64,000 bases of DNA from Scatomorpha sp964367935 (GTDB lineage Bacteria > Bacillota > Clostridia > Oscillospirales > Oscillospiraceae), in the NCBI GenBank assembly GCA_964367935.1, contig CAYIYZ010000001.1, forward strand, positions 124,001 to 188,000, given 5' to 3'. A program made the translations under genes and the position numbers. Positions 33,824 through 41,510 of this stretch are shown here, in pieces (the first letter of the stretch is position 1; the number at the start of each line of letters is the position of its first letter). The notes beneath the pieces were generated by a model. That model worked only from the letters and a program-made list of their open reading frames with translations. It was not told where the DNA came from and searched no databases.

Positions 33824-34017
33824 TAAAAAGTCACCGCACCAAACCCGCGTCCTTTGCCGAGCAAAGATTTTTCTAAAATCACGGCGAGTTGTCTGGTCTG
33901 ATTTTAGAAAAATGTTAGATTTTATCTGTGGCGTGGCGTGTACACGCCACAGATTCTTATCGAGGCTCGCAAGCCGAGAACTCCTTTTTGGCGAAAAACC
34001 TGTTTTTCGACAGTCTA
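33824..34017. repeat. Terminator-flanked hairpin element, short copy (copy B)
   Basis: 194 bp closely matching copies A and C from AAAAAGTC onwards: arms TTTTTCTAAAATCA/TGATTTTAGAAAAA, a TCTGTGGCG/CGCCACAGA hairpin, GGCT/AGCC and CGAAAAACCTGTTTTTCG, ending CAGTCTA against the next terminator. The usual head (CAGCTTGTC) is missing here. Confidence 0.85.
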
Positions 34018-34045
34018 AATCCCCGACGCTGTGCGTCGGGGATTT
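34017..34045 (-). terminator. Terminator after the M23 gene
   Basis: AAATCCCCGACGC/GCGTCGGGGATTT, perfect 13-bp arms and 3-nt loop, 4 bp from the minus-strand stop. Confidence 0.87.
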
Positions 34046-34048
34046 TTC

Positions 34049-34843
34049 TTATAGTAAGGGCAAATAATCGTTGGGGTCTACGCTTATGCCGTCGAGACGC
34101 ATCTCGAAGTGCAGGTGTATGGGTTGTGCCGACTCAAAGAGCGAGGTATCACCTATAGCACCTATGACATCGCCCATCATGACGCTGTCGCCGACTATAA
34201 CCGTAGGCACCTCCGCTAAGTTTGAGTACACGCTTGATAGTCCGCCGCCGTGCTCTATGACGACGGTTGTGCCGTACAGTTCATCGTCGTAGACCTTCGT
34301 GACGACACCGGCGGACACAGACATAACAGTGTCACCTAAGGCGGCGGCAATGTCGACACCCTCATGGGTACGCCAGTCGCCCATGGTGCGATTGTACACG
34401 AGCTCCGTCACGGCGAAGGGCATATCGATGTTGCCGATAATCGGCCAGATATACGCCGTGGGGGCGGTATCCGCGACTTCTACCACAGTCTGCGTGTCAG
34501 GTTCTGGCTCTGTCACTACTGTTGGCTGTTCCGCCACGGTTACGGGCGGCTCTACAGACACAACGATCTCCTCGACATCCTCGGGTACAATCCATATCTC
34601 ATCAACAGGAATTTCCTGCTCCTCGTTAGGGATATAGATATCTTCACCGATATCGAAGTCGTCCTCCACATAACTACCTACATAGAGTTCGGGGATTTCG
34701 GGTTCATCCACAGTCCTCGTTCCGCTGATGAGCGACCACGACGATACACCTATCACGGCCGCGCATAGGAACAGGACTATGTAAAAGCCCTTTCCGCCCT
34801 TTTGTGCCGAGTTTCTGTCGGCACGCTTTTCATTTTCTTCCAT
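34049..34843 (-). CDS. Membrane-anchored M23 peptidase-like protein (SpoIIQ-like)
   Basis: A 264-aa bitopic protein: short basic cytoplasmic N-terminus, one membrane helix (about 20-40), a 90-residue acidic Pro/Val/Glu linker and a C-terminal M23/LytM domain. Visible Zn-site elements are THEGVDIAAALGD and the final HLHFEM. This layout and size match SpoIIQ, the forespore half of the engulfment channel, and general envelope M23 proteins. The first His region reads RTHEGVD, so catalysis is possible. ATG 34843 with GGAGG is chosen over a start 20 codons upstream. Confidence 0.8.
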   Translation of the reverse strand: MEENEKRADRNSAQKGGKGFYIVLFLCAAVIGVSSWSLISGTRTVDEPEIPELYVGSYVEDDFDIGEDIYIPNEEQEIPVDEIWIVPEDVEEIVVSVEPPVTVAEQPTVVTEPEPDTQTVVEVADTAPTAYIWPIIGNIDMPFAVTELVYNRTMGDWRTHEGVDIAAALGDTVMSVSAGVVTKVYDDELYGTTVVIEHGGGLSSVYSNLAEVPTVIVGDSVMMGDVIGAIGDTSLFESAQPIHLHFEMRLDGISVDPNDYLPLL

Positions 34844-34968
34844 TTTTATCCCTCCATAGCAAAATGGTGTTTTCGAGGCTATTCTTGCCAACAAAAACAC
34901 CATTTATACATTTTGGGATAATCTGACAAAAAACTTTTCATCTGAATAATGGGTGCGAAGCAAAAAAG

Positions 34969-35085
34969 AAAGTTTTAATCAACTTTTTTCAAAAAGTTGT
35001 GGGGTCTTGGGGCAAAGCCCAAGTCGCCGTCCGCGGACGGCGAAAAGCTCAAGGGGCTTCGGGGCACAGCCCCGACCAAACAAAC
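34969..35085. repeat. Dispersed intergenic repeat (GGGGTCTTGGGGCAAAGCCC family), copy 2
   Basis: Same block as 4261-4312 (AACTTTTTTCAAAAAGTT then GGGGTCTTGGGGCAAAGCCC), but here extended by a GTCCGCGGAC palindrome and a second, related unit GGGGCTTCGGGGCACAGCCC before GACCAAACAAA. It lies upstream of the M23 gene and after eno; the 291-bp region holds no gene. Confidence 0.8.
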
Positions 35086-35090
35086 CGTAG

Positions 35091-35136
35091 AAATTATATA
35101 ATGCCCTCGTGTTAACACGAGGGCATTATATAATTT
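35091..35136 (-). terminator. 46-bp perfect palindrome terminating the glycolytic operon
   Basis: A perfect 46-bp palindrome, with AAATTATATAATGCCC to the left and GGGCATTATATAATTT to the right of a CTCGTGTTAACACGAG centre. It overlaps the eno stop codon and ends in A/T-rich arms, so it can terminate on either strand. Confidence 0.85.
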
Positions 35137-36424
35137 ACTTCAAGCAGAAGAAAGCGTCACGGCCGGGGTACTTCGCCGCATCGAACAGCTCTTCCTCTAT
35201 CCTGAGTAGCTGATTGTACTTTGCAACTCTATCCGTACGGCTGGGTGCGCCCGTCTTTATCTGTCCTGCATTCAGTGCAACGACGAGATCTGCTATGGTC
35301 GTGTCCTCAGTCTCACCCGAACGGTGTGAAATGACCGTCGTATAACCTGCCCTGTTAGCCAGCTGTATAGCGTCCAAGGTCTCAGTCAATGTGCCGATCT
35401 GGTTTAGCTTTATGAGTATGCTGTTGCAGACGCCCTTGTCTATGCCCATCTGTAAGCGCTCTGTGTTTGTTACAAAGAGATCATCGCCCACGAGCTGTAC
35501 CTTAGAGCCGACTCTGTCTGTGAGCATCTTCCAGCCCTCCCAGTCGTCCTCGCCCATGGTGTCTTCAAGAGAGATAATGGGGTACTTCTCAACGAAGTCC
35601 ACCCACATATCAACCATCTGCTCACGAGTCATCACAACATCCCTCTTAGGTAGATGGTAAGTGCCGTCTTCCTTGTTAAACCACTCGGAAACAGCGGCAT
35701 CTATGGCAATGAGGAAATCCTCGCCTGCCTTATAACCGGCTTTTTCTATAGCGGCAACGAGCGCCTTTAGAGCATCCTCGTCACTGTCGAGGCTGGGAGC
35801 GTAACCGCCCTCATCACCCACGCCCGAGGGAGGGATGATCTTCTTGAGTGTGTGGAAAACCTCAGCGCACATACGCAGAGCCTCTTTCCAGCTCTTAGCG
35901 CCGACGGGCATGACCATGAACTCTTGAATATCAACGTTTGAGCCCGAAGCATGAGCGCCACCGTTTAGAAGGTTCATCATGGGCACGGGCAGAGTCTTAG
36001 CGTTAACACCGCCGATGTAGTTATAGAGCGGAATGTTAAGAGCGTTAGCAGCAGCACGTGCGCAGGCCAAGGACACGCCGAGCATCGCATTTGCGCCCAG
36101 TCTCGTCTTGTTCGCTGTGCCATCAAGCTCTATGAGAAGCTTGTCTATGGACGGTTGATCCAATACATTCAGACCGAGCATAGCCTCGCAAATCTCAGTG
36201 TTCACATTCTCAACAGCACGGCTTACGCCCTTGCCGAGATAACGACCCTTGTCTCCGTCACGAAGCTCGCAAGCCTCGTATATGCCGGTGGAAGCACCGG
36301 ACGGCACAGCCGCACGGCCCATAACGCCGTTATCCAAGGTCACCTCGACCTCTACTGTGGGGTTGCCTCGTGAGTCTAATATCTCACGTGCCAATACATC
36401 TACAATCTCAAAATACTCTTTCAT
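35135..36424 (-). CDS. eno: Enolase
   Basis: A 429-aa enolase, converting 2-phosphoglycerate to phosphoenolpyruvate. Markers are AREILDSRGNPTVEVEV at the N-terminus, GGAHASGSNVDIQEFMV, Mg ligands including LEDTMGEDDW and VGDDLFVTN, catalytic Lys in SILIKLNQIGTLTET and SHRSGETEDTTIADL. It is the last gene of a pgk-tpiA-gpmI-eno operon, 15 bp after gpmI. Confidence 0.98.
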   Translation of the reverse strand: MKEYFEIVDVLAREILDSRGNPTVEVEVTLDNGVMGRAAVPSGASTGIYEACELRDGDKGRYLGKGVSRAVENVNTEICEAMLGLNVLDQPSIDKLLIELDGTANKTRLGANAMLGVSLACARAAANALNIPLYNYIGGVNAKTLPVPMMNLLNGGAHASGSNVDIQEFMVMPVGAKSWKEALRMCAEVFHTLKKIIPPSGVGDEGGYAPSLDSDEDALKALVAAIEKAGYKAGEDFLIAIDAAVSEWFNKEDGTYHLPKRDVVMTREQMVDMWVDFVEKYPIISLEDTMGEDDWEGWKMLTDRVGSKVQLVGDDLFVTNTERLQMGIDKGVCNSILIKLNQIGTLTETLDAIQLANRAGYTTVISHRSGETEDTTIADLVVALNAGQIKTGAPSRTDRVAKYNQLLRIEEELFDAAKYPGRDAFFCLK

Positions 36425-36439
36425 GTTAATCCTCCCGAT

Positions 36440-37963
36440 TTAATTTATTAAGCTTATGCCCGTCATTTGGACGGGTTTGTCTATACCCATAAGAGACAGT
36501 GCCGTCGGTGCGATGTCGCAAAGACTGCCGCCGGAGCGTAGCTCGAGCTCGCTGTCGGCTATGATAAAGGGTACGGCACTGAGACTGTGCGCCGTGTAAA
36601 CGCCGCCCACCGCATCTATCATAACATCCGCATTGCCATGATCCGAGGTCACGATAAGCGTGATCCCCTGTTCCTTAGCCGCTGCATATATCAGGCCCAA
36701 GCACTCGTCTACTATCTCGACCGCAGCCACGGTAGCCTCAATATTACCCGTGTGCCCGACCATGTCGCAGTTAGCGAGGTTACACACGTAAAGCTCGTGT
36801 TTGCCCTCACGCATAGCACGAATAAGTGCTTCCGACACCGCTCTTGCGCTCATCTCGGGCACAAGATCATATGTCGCCGCCTCACGAGGTGAGGGTATAA
36901 GCTCCCTGTCCTCGCCCTCATACTGCTTTTCCGAACCGCCGTTTAAGAAGAAGGTGACATGCGCATACTTCTCCGTCTCCGCCACACGGTATTGCTTCAA
37001 TCCGGCTGCGCTCACACACTCGCCGAAAGTGCCGCTCAAGTCCTCGGGCGGATACGCCACATCTAAATCTAAAAGCTCATCATAGCGTGTCGTGCACACG
37101 AGCTTAATGTCGAGCTTTAAAAATTCGACCTCCACATGCATAGGCACAAAATTCGTAAGTGCATAACACATCTCACGAGCACGGTCGGGTCGGAAGTTCA
37201 TAAACACCATACCATCACCGTCCAAAACCCCACGCTTTACGAGCACATGCGGCTCGACAAATTCGTCTGTCACACCTGCCTTATAGCTCGCCTCTATGCT
37301 CTCTACAGCATCTTTCGTCGCCTTGCCTACGCCCCTAACTATGGCGTTATAGCCCTTTTCAAGTCTGTCCCAACGCTTGTCCCTGTCCATGCCCCAGTAT
37401 CGTCCCTGAAAACTCGCTATCTGAGCATTGCCGACAGCCTCGCACTTTTCCTGTAGCGCACGAATATAGCCCACCGCCGTCTTAGGCCCAACGTCACGAC
37501 CGTCGAGGAAACAGTGCACATAGACCTCGGCTACGCCCTCACGCTTCGCCATATCGAGCATGGCGAATATGTGCTCCATGTGACTGTGTACGCCACCGTC
37601 GGACAAAAGCCCCATAACATGCAAAGCTCCGCCACGCTGTTTTACATAGTCAGTCAAGCCGAGGTAGGCAGAGTTTTTAAAAAAACTACCGTCCTGTATT
37701 GACTTTGTGATACGTGGTAGGTCCTGATATACACGGCGTCCTGCGCCTATGTTCGTGTGCCCGACCTCGGAGTTGCCCATCTGCCCGTCCGGCAGTCCGA
37801 CATCAAGGCCGGATGCTGAAAGCGTAGTGTGCGCCGAATTTGCCTTAAGCCTGTCCATATTCGGCGTGCGAGCTATGCTTATGGCATTGCCCTTACCGCT
37901 CTGTGCCTCACCGTAGCCGTCTAAGATGAGTAGCGCAAGCGGTTTTACATTTTTTGCGTCCAT
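36440..37963 (-). CDS. gpmI: 2,3-bisphosphoglycerate-independent phosphoglycerate mutase
   Basis: A 507-aa Mn-dependent mutase of the alkaline phosphatase superfamily. It shows ALLILDGYGE, the phospho-Ser in QMGNSEVGHTNIGAGR, HSHMEHIFAM and the C-terminal metal site VTSDHGNADVMID. It interconverts 3- and 2-phosphoglycerate. ATG 37963 follows GGAGATTTAAT; an open frame extending to 38047 lies inside tpiA and is rejected. Confidence 0.97.
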   Translation of the reverse strand: MDAKNVKPLALLILDGYGEAQSGKGNAISIARTPNMDRLKANSAHTTLSASGLDVGLPDGQMGNSEVGHTNIGAGRRVYQDLPRITKSIQDGSFFKNSAYLGLTDYVKQRGGALHVMGLLSDGGVHSHMEHIFAMLDMAKREGVAEVYVHCFLDGRDVGPKTAVGYIRALQEKCEAVGNAQIASFQGRYWGMDRDKRWDRLEKGYNAIVRGVGKATKDAVESIEASYKAGVTDEFVEPHVLVKRGVLDGDGMVFMNFRPDRAREMCYALTNFVPMHVEVEFLKLDIKLVCTTRYDELLDLDVAYPPEDLSGTFGECVSAAGLKQYRVAETEKYAHVTFFLNGGSEKQYEGEDRELIPSPREAATYDLVPEMSARAVSEALIRAMREGKHELYVCNLANCDMVGHTGNIEATVAAVEIVDECLGLIYAAAKEQGITLIVTSDHGNADVMIDAVGGVYTAHSLSAVPFIIADSELELRSGGSLCDIAPTALSLMGIDKPVQMTGISLIN

Positions 37964-37973
37964 ATTAAATCTC

Positions 37974-38738
37974 CTATTTACAAGTGCGAGCGAGCACGGA
38001 AAAGTCAAGAGGCTTAAGCGAAGCGCCACCCACAAGTCCGCCGTCAATGTCAGGCTCGTTTAAAAGTCCTCCGCAGTTTTTGGCGTTCATGGAACCGCCG
38101 TAGAGTATACGTAGGTTTTCTGCGACCTCTGCGCCGTACATACGACCGAGCTCAGTGCGTATAAAGGCGCACATTTCCTGTGCCTGTGCGTCTGTTGCGG
38201 ACACGCCCGTGCCTATCGCCCAAACGGGCTCGTAAGCTATGACACAGTCAGTCACAGCCGCACTCGAAACGCCGCTTAAGCAACCCTCAAGCTGAGTGCG
38301 CACAACCTTTTCCGCATCACCGCTCTCACGCTCCGACAAAAGCTCGCCCACACACACTATGGGCGTAACACCCACACTCAAGAGCCTGTTCAGCTTGGCA
38401 TTTATCATATTGTCGGTTTCAGCGTGCATCGCACGACGCTCACTGTGCCCTATTATGCAGTAGCTGACACCCAAGTCACGGAGCATTTCCGCAGCGGTCT
38501 CGCCCGTATATGCGCCAAACTCATGCGCAGACACGTCCTGAGCGCCTACTTTAATGTAAGTGCCCTCCGTAGCGGCGAGTGCCGAGGGTATGAGCGTAGC
38601 GGACACGCAAATGACGAGGTCACAAGCAGGTGCGTTCTCACCCACCGCCTCCGTGAGTGCCTTAGCATACTCGGCGCACTCCGAGGGTAGTTTGTTCATC
38701 TTCCAGTTGCCTGCCATTACCATCTTTCTTTTTGACAT
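37974..38738 (-). CDS. tpiA: Triosephosphate isomerase
   Basis: A 254-aa TIM barrel with AGNWKMNK near the N-terminus, catalytic His in IIGHSERRAMH, catalytic Glu in IAYEPVWAIGTG and the phosphate loop YGGSMNAKN. Interconverts dihydroxyacetone phosphate and glyceraldehyde 3-phosphate. It lies 10 bp before gpmI and 101 bp after pgk; that gap contains two palindromic repeat units. Confidence 0.98.
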   Translation of the reverse strand: MSKRKMVMAGNWKMNKLPSECAEYAKALTEAVGENAPACDLVICVSATLIPSALAATEGTYIKVGAQDVSAHEFGAYTGETAAEMLRDLGVSYCIIGHSERRAMHAETDNMINAKLNRLLSVGVTPIVCVGELLSERESGDAEKVVRTQLEGCLSGVSSAAVTDCVIAYEPVWAIGTGVSATDAQAQEMCAFIRTELGRMYGAEVAENLRILYGGSMNAKNCGGLLNEPDIDGGLVGGASLKPLDFSVLARTCK

Positions 38739-38770
38739 ACTTTTTGACCTTTCTTATCACTATGTTTTCG

Positions 38771-38836
38771 GGAGGGCATGGAAGCCCTCCCCTACAAAAA
38801 AAGGGGGGGCGGGCGAACACATAGGCTCGCCCCTAC
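38771..38836. repeat. Two palindromic units between pgk and tpiA
   Basis: GGAGGGC/GCCCTCC followed by CCTAC, then GGGCGA/TCGCCC followed by CCTAC. Both belong to the (G)TAGGGGCG palindrome family and lie within an operon, so they would form hairpins in the pgk-tpiA message. Confidence 0.7.
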
Positions 38837-38839
38837 AAT

Positions 38840-40033
38840 CTATCTATCCAGCAGACAAGTGACGCCGGGAAGTTCCTTGCCCTCTAAGAGTTCTAAGGAT
38901 GCTCCGCCGCCTGTACTGACGTGAGTCATGCTTTCCTTGAGACCTGCCTTAGCAACAGCCGCCGCCGAATCGCCACCGCCCACAACGGTAATAGCTCCGC
39001 TTTTTGCCATAGCCTCTGCTATAGCGAATGTGCCACGTGCGAACTCATCAAATTCAAACACACCCATAGGTCCGTTCCAAATGACCGTGCCGGCACTCGC
39101 AAGCTCCGTAGCGAACATTTCTATGGTGCGAGGGCCTATGTCGAGCCCCATCCAAGTTGCGGGAATGTCTCCGACTTCCACAGCCTTAAACTCAGCGTCA
39201 GCGGCAAAGCGATCCGCCACAACGGTGTCCACGGGCAAAATGAGGTTAACCCCCTTATCTTTCGCCTTTTGCATAAGCTCCTTAGCAAGCTCTATCTTGT
39301 CCTCCTCTAAAAGTGAGGTGCCCACCTCGTAGCCACGTGCCTTGAGGAAGGTGTACGCCATACCGCCGCCTATGAGTATAGAGTCCGCCTTGTCTATGAG
39401 GTTCTCTATTACGCCTATCTTGTCGGAGACCTTAGCGCCGCCCAAAACGACCTTAAACGGGCGCTTTGGCTCTGTGAGGCTACCGCCCAAAATGTCTAGC
39501 TCCTTTTCGACAAGCAGACCACTGTAGGCAGGCAAGTACGCCGCCACACCTGCCGTGGACGCATGTGCACGGTGCACCGCTCCGAAAGCGTCGGACACAT
39601 AAATCTCAGCCATGGACGCCAAATCCTTGGCAAATTCGGGATCGTTTTTCTCCTCACGCTTATCAAAGCGCAGGTTTTCAAGTAGCATAATTTCGCCGCT
39701 CTTTAGTCCGAAGGCACAGGTCTTTGCCTTTTCGCCGTTAATATCCTCTACGAAATTAACGGGCTGACCAAGCAGCTCACTCATGCGCTCGGCGACAGGC
39801 CTGAGCGACAGCGCAGGCTTCCACTCACCCTTGGGCTTACCCATATGTGAACAGCAGATAACAGCCGCCCCTGCATCTAAGAGATATCGTATGGTGGGTA
39901 GCGTGCCCAAAATACGGTTCTCATCACGTATTTTGCCTGTCTCGGCATTTATAGGCACGTTTAGGTCGCAACGCAGTAAAATCTTCTTGCCTTTTGGATC
40001 GAAATCTTTTATAGTTTTCTTATTGTAGTTCAT
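38840..40033 (-). CDS. pgk: Phosphoglycerate kinase
   Basis: A 397-aa kinase. The N-domain has LLRCDLNVPIN and DAFGAVHRAHAST, the hinge and nucleotide side have VVLGGAKVSDKIGVIENL and the C-terminal VVGGGDSAAAV and HVSTGGGASLELLEG. It produces ATP from 1,3-bisphosphoglycerate. ATG 40033 after AGGAGCG is used, not the nine-codon longer frame. It heads the glycolytic operon; the usual upstream gap gene is absent and an unrelated glycosyltransferase gene diverges instead. Confidence 0.97.
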   Translation of the reverse strand: MNYNKKTIKDFDPKGKKILLRCDLNVPINAETGKIRDENRILGTLPTIRYLLDAGAAVICCSHMGKPKGEWKPALSLRPVAERMSELLGQPVNFVEDINGEKAKTCAFGLKSGEIMLLENLRFDKREEKNDPEFAKDLASMAEIYVSDAFGAVHRAHASTAGVAAYLPAYSGLLVEKELDILGGSLTEPKRPFKVVLGGAKVSDKIGVIENLIDKADSILIGGGMAYTFLKARGYEVGTSLLEEDKIELAKELMQKAKDKGVNLILPVDTVVADRFAADAEFKAVEVGDIPATWMGLDIGPRTIEMFATELASAGTVIWNGPMGVFEFDEFARGTFAIAEAMAKSGAITVVGGGDSAAAVAKAGLKESMTHVSTGGGASLELLEGKELPGVTCLLDR

Positions 40034-40180
40034 TGGTTCACGCTCCTTTACAATTTGCAATTTGGGTCATGGTTAAATTTTAAACCTATTCCCCCTTTTT
40101 TACAAGCATATTTTTAATTATTTTCACTAAGTTCACCATTTATTACAAATAAACGAACATAATGTATTGGAGGTCCACAA

Positions 40181-40933
40181 ATGGATAAGCTTTTTATATG
40201 TGTGCCCTGCTATAATGAGGAGGAAGTGCTGCCGGAAACCTTCTCACGCATGGGTGCTAAGCTGAGACAGCTCATGGCTGAGGGTCTCGCTTCACCCGAG
40301 AGCAGAATACTATTTATAGACGACGGCTCTGCCGATAAGACTTGGGCGATGATAAAGGCAGCGCACGAGGAAGATGTCATTTTCACGGGTCTGTCTTTAG
40401 ACAAGAACAGAGGTCATCAGACAGCGTTGACAGAGGGTCTCATAGCCGCATGTGATGAGCGCGCTGTGAGCATCTCTATAGATGCAGACTTGCAGGACGA
40501 CGTAAATGCCATGGACGAGATGTTGAAGGCTTATTACGCAGGCAGTCAGATAGTGTGCGGAGTGCGTGATAAGCGTGACACGGACACATTTTTGAAGCGC
40601 ACGACTGCACGTATGTATTACAGGATAATGCGTTTGTTCGGCGCACCTTTACTCTATGACCATGCGGACTTTAGACTCATGGGTGCCGAAGCTCTCGATA
40701 AGCTTGCACTTTTCCATGAGGACGACCTATTTTTAAGGGGCATAATAATGCGTTTGGGTTATACGCCCTCTGTAGTGTACTATGACAGGACAGAGCGTTT
40801 TGCAGGCGAGAGTAAGTACACATTGAAGAAGATGCTAAAATTAGCCGGCAAGGGCGTCACGAGCGGTAAGATGAAGCCGCAGACGGTGAAGAGGTCGGCT
40901 TATACGCATACACGTGAGCGTTTAGGTTTTTAA
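40181..40933 (+). CDS. GT2-family glycosyltransferase without membrane domain
   Basis: A 250-aa GT-A enzyme of the GtrB/DPM1 type. The donor-site motifs are present: CVPCYNEEEVL, FIDDGSADKTW, NRGHQTALTEG, DADLQDDVNAM and FAGESKYTLKKMLKLA. Homologues usually continue into two membrane helices after the last motif; here the protein ends 30 residues later with a basic tail and no helix. Polyprenyl-phosphate or a polysaccharide may be the acceptor. It is followed 12 bp later by a flavodoxin-like gene. Confidence 0.85.
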   Translation: MDKLFICVPCYNEEEVLPETFSRMGAKLRQLMAEGLASPESRILFIDDGSADKTWAMIKAAHEEDVIFTGLSLDKNRGHQTALTEGLIAACDERAVSISIDADLQDDVNAMDEMLKAYYAGSQIVCGVRDKRDTDTFLKRTTARMYYRIMRLFGAPLLYDHADFRLMGAEALDKLALFHEDDLFLRGIIMRLGYTPSVVYYDRTERFAGESKYTLKKMLKLAGKGVTSGKMKPQTVKRSAYTHTRERLGF

Positions 40934-40945
40934 AGGAGGTTTATT

Positions 40946-41338
40946 ATGCAGGTTTATTATTATACACGTACAGGGCGCAGCGAGGAGATAGCGAGGGTTC
41001 TTGCAGAGCGGCACAGCACGCGGGCACGCAAGATAAGCGATGAGATGTCGTGGTCGGGTGCCGGAGGTTTTCTAAAGGGCGGCGCCATGTCTAAACAGAA
41101 AAAATTAGTGCCGGCTGAGTATGAGGCGCCGGACACGGGTAACGATATTATATTGGTGTTTCCCATCTGGGCAGGCACATTTCCGCCTGCGGTACGCACG
41201 TTTTTACAGGAAGTTGACAAGGCAAAGGTAACGGCGGTCTCGACCTCTTTGGGCACGAGCTTTTCAGAGCGTGAGGGATTTAAAGCCGTGTATGAGCTAA
41301 AGGGCAAGACGATAAGCGCTGCTGATCTGCCATTATAG
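40946..41338 (+). CDS. Flavodoxin-like protein
   Basis: A 130-aa protein with the N-terminal FMN phosphate loop YYYTRTGRSEEIA and the IILVFPIWAGTFPPAVRTFL motif that contacts the isoalloxazine ring, fitting the flavodoxin/NAD(P)H-quinone-oxidoreductase-like fold. AAAGGAGG precedes ATG 40946. It may carry electrons or act as a small flavin reductase; the redox partner is not evident. Same transcript as the GT2 gene, then a strong terminator. Confidence 0.83.
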   Translation: MQVYYYTRTGRSEEIARVLAERHSTRARKISDEMSWSGAGGFLKGGAMSKQKKLVPAEYEAPDTGNDIILVFPIWAGTFPPAVRTFLQEVDKAKVTAVSTSLGTSFSEREGFKAVYELKGKTISAADLPL

Positions 41339-41345
41339 TTATTTT

Positions 41346-41380
41346 AAACATCTCCGTCTTTATAGTCGGAGATGTTTTTT
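41346..41380 (+). terminator. Terminator after the flavodoxin gene
   Basis: AAACATCTCCG/CGGAGATGTTT with a 10-nt loop followed by more T. Confidence 0.85.
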
Positions 41381-41416
41381 GTCGAGAAAGTTTAAAGCTA
41401 ATAACGAACGCTAAAA

Positions 41417-41458
41417 TTCAAGAAAAGTTCATGAAAGGCTCACATTATCTGTTATAAT
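41417..41458 (+). promoter_or_regulatory. Promoter of the efflux operon with 11-bp-period direct repeats
   Basis: Three heptamers TTCAAGA, TTCATGA and CTCACAT begin at 41417, 41428 and 41439, exactly 11 bp apart, followed by TATAAT at 41453-41458 with no good -35 hexamer. This arrangement is typical of promoters activated by OmpR-family regulators; two such regulators are encoded in the window. Confidence 0.6.
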
Positions 41459-41510
41459 TATCGAACAACAGTGGGGCAGTTTAAAGTCTCGGAAGGAGCA
41501 TAACAAAAGC

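Noticed and set aside
32100..34045. An insertion sequence with transposase
   Set aside because: No transposase-like or recombinase-like protein is encoded; only a membrane protein and an XRE regulator lie between the repeats.
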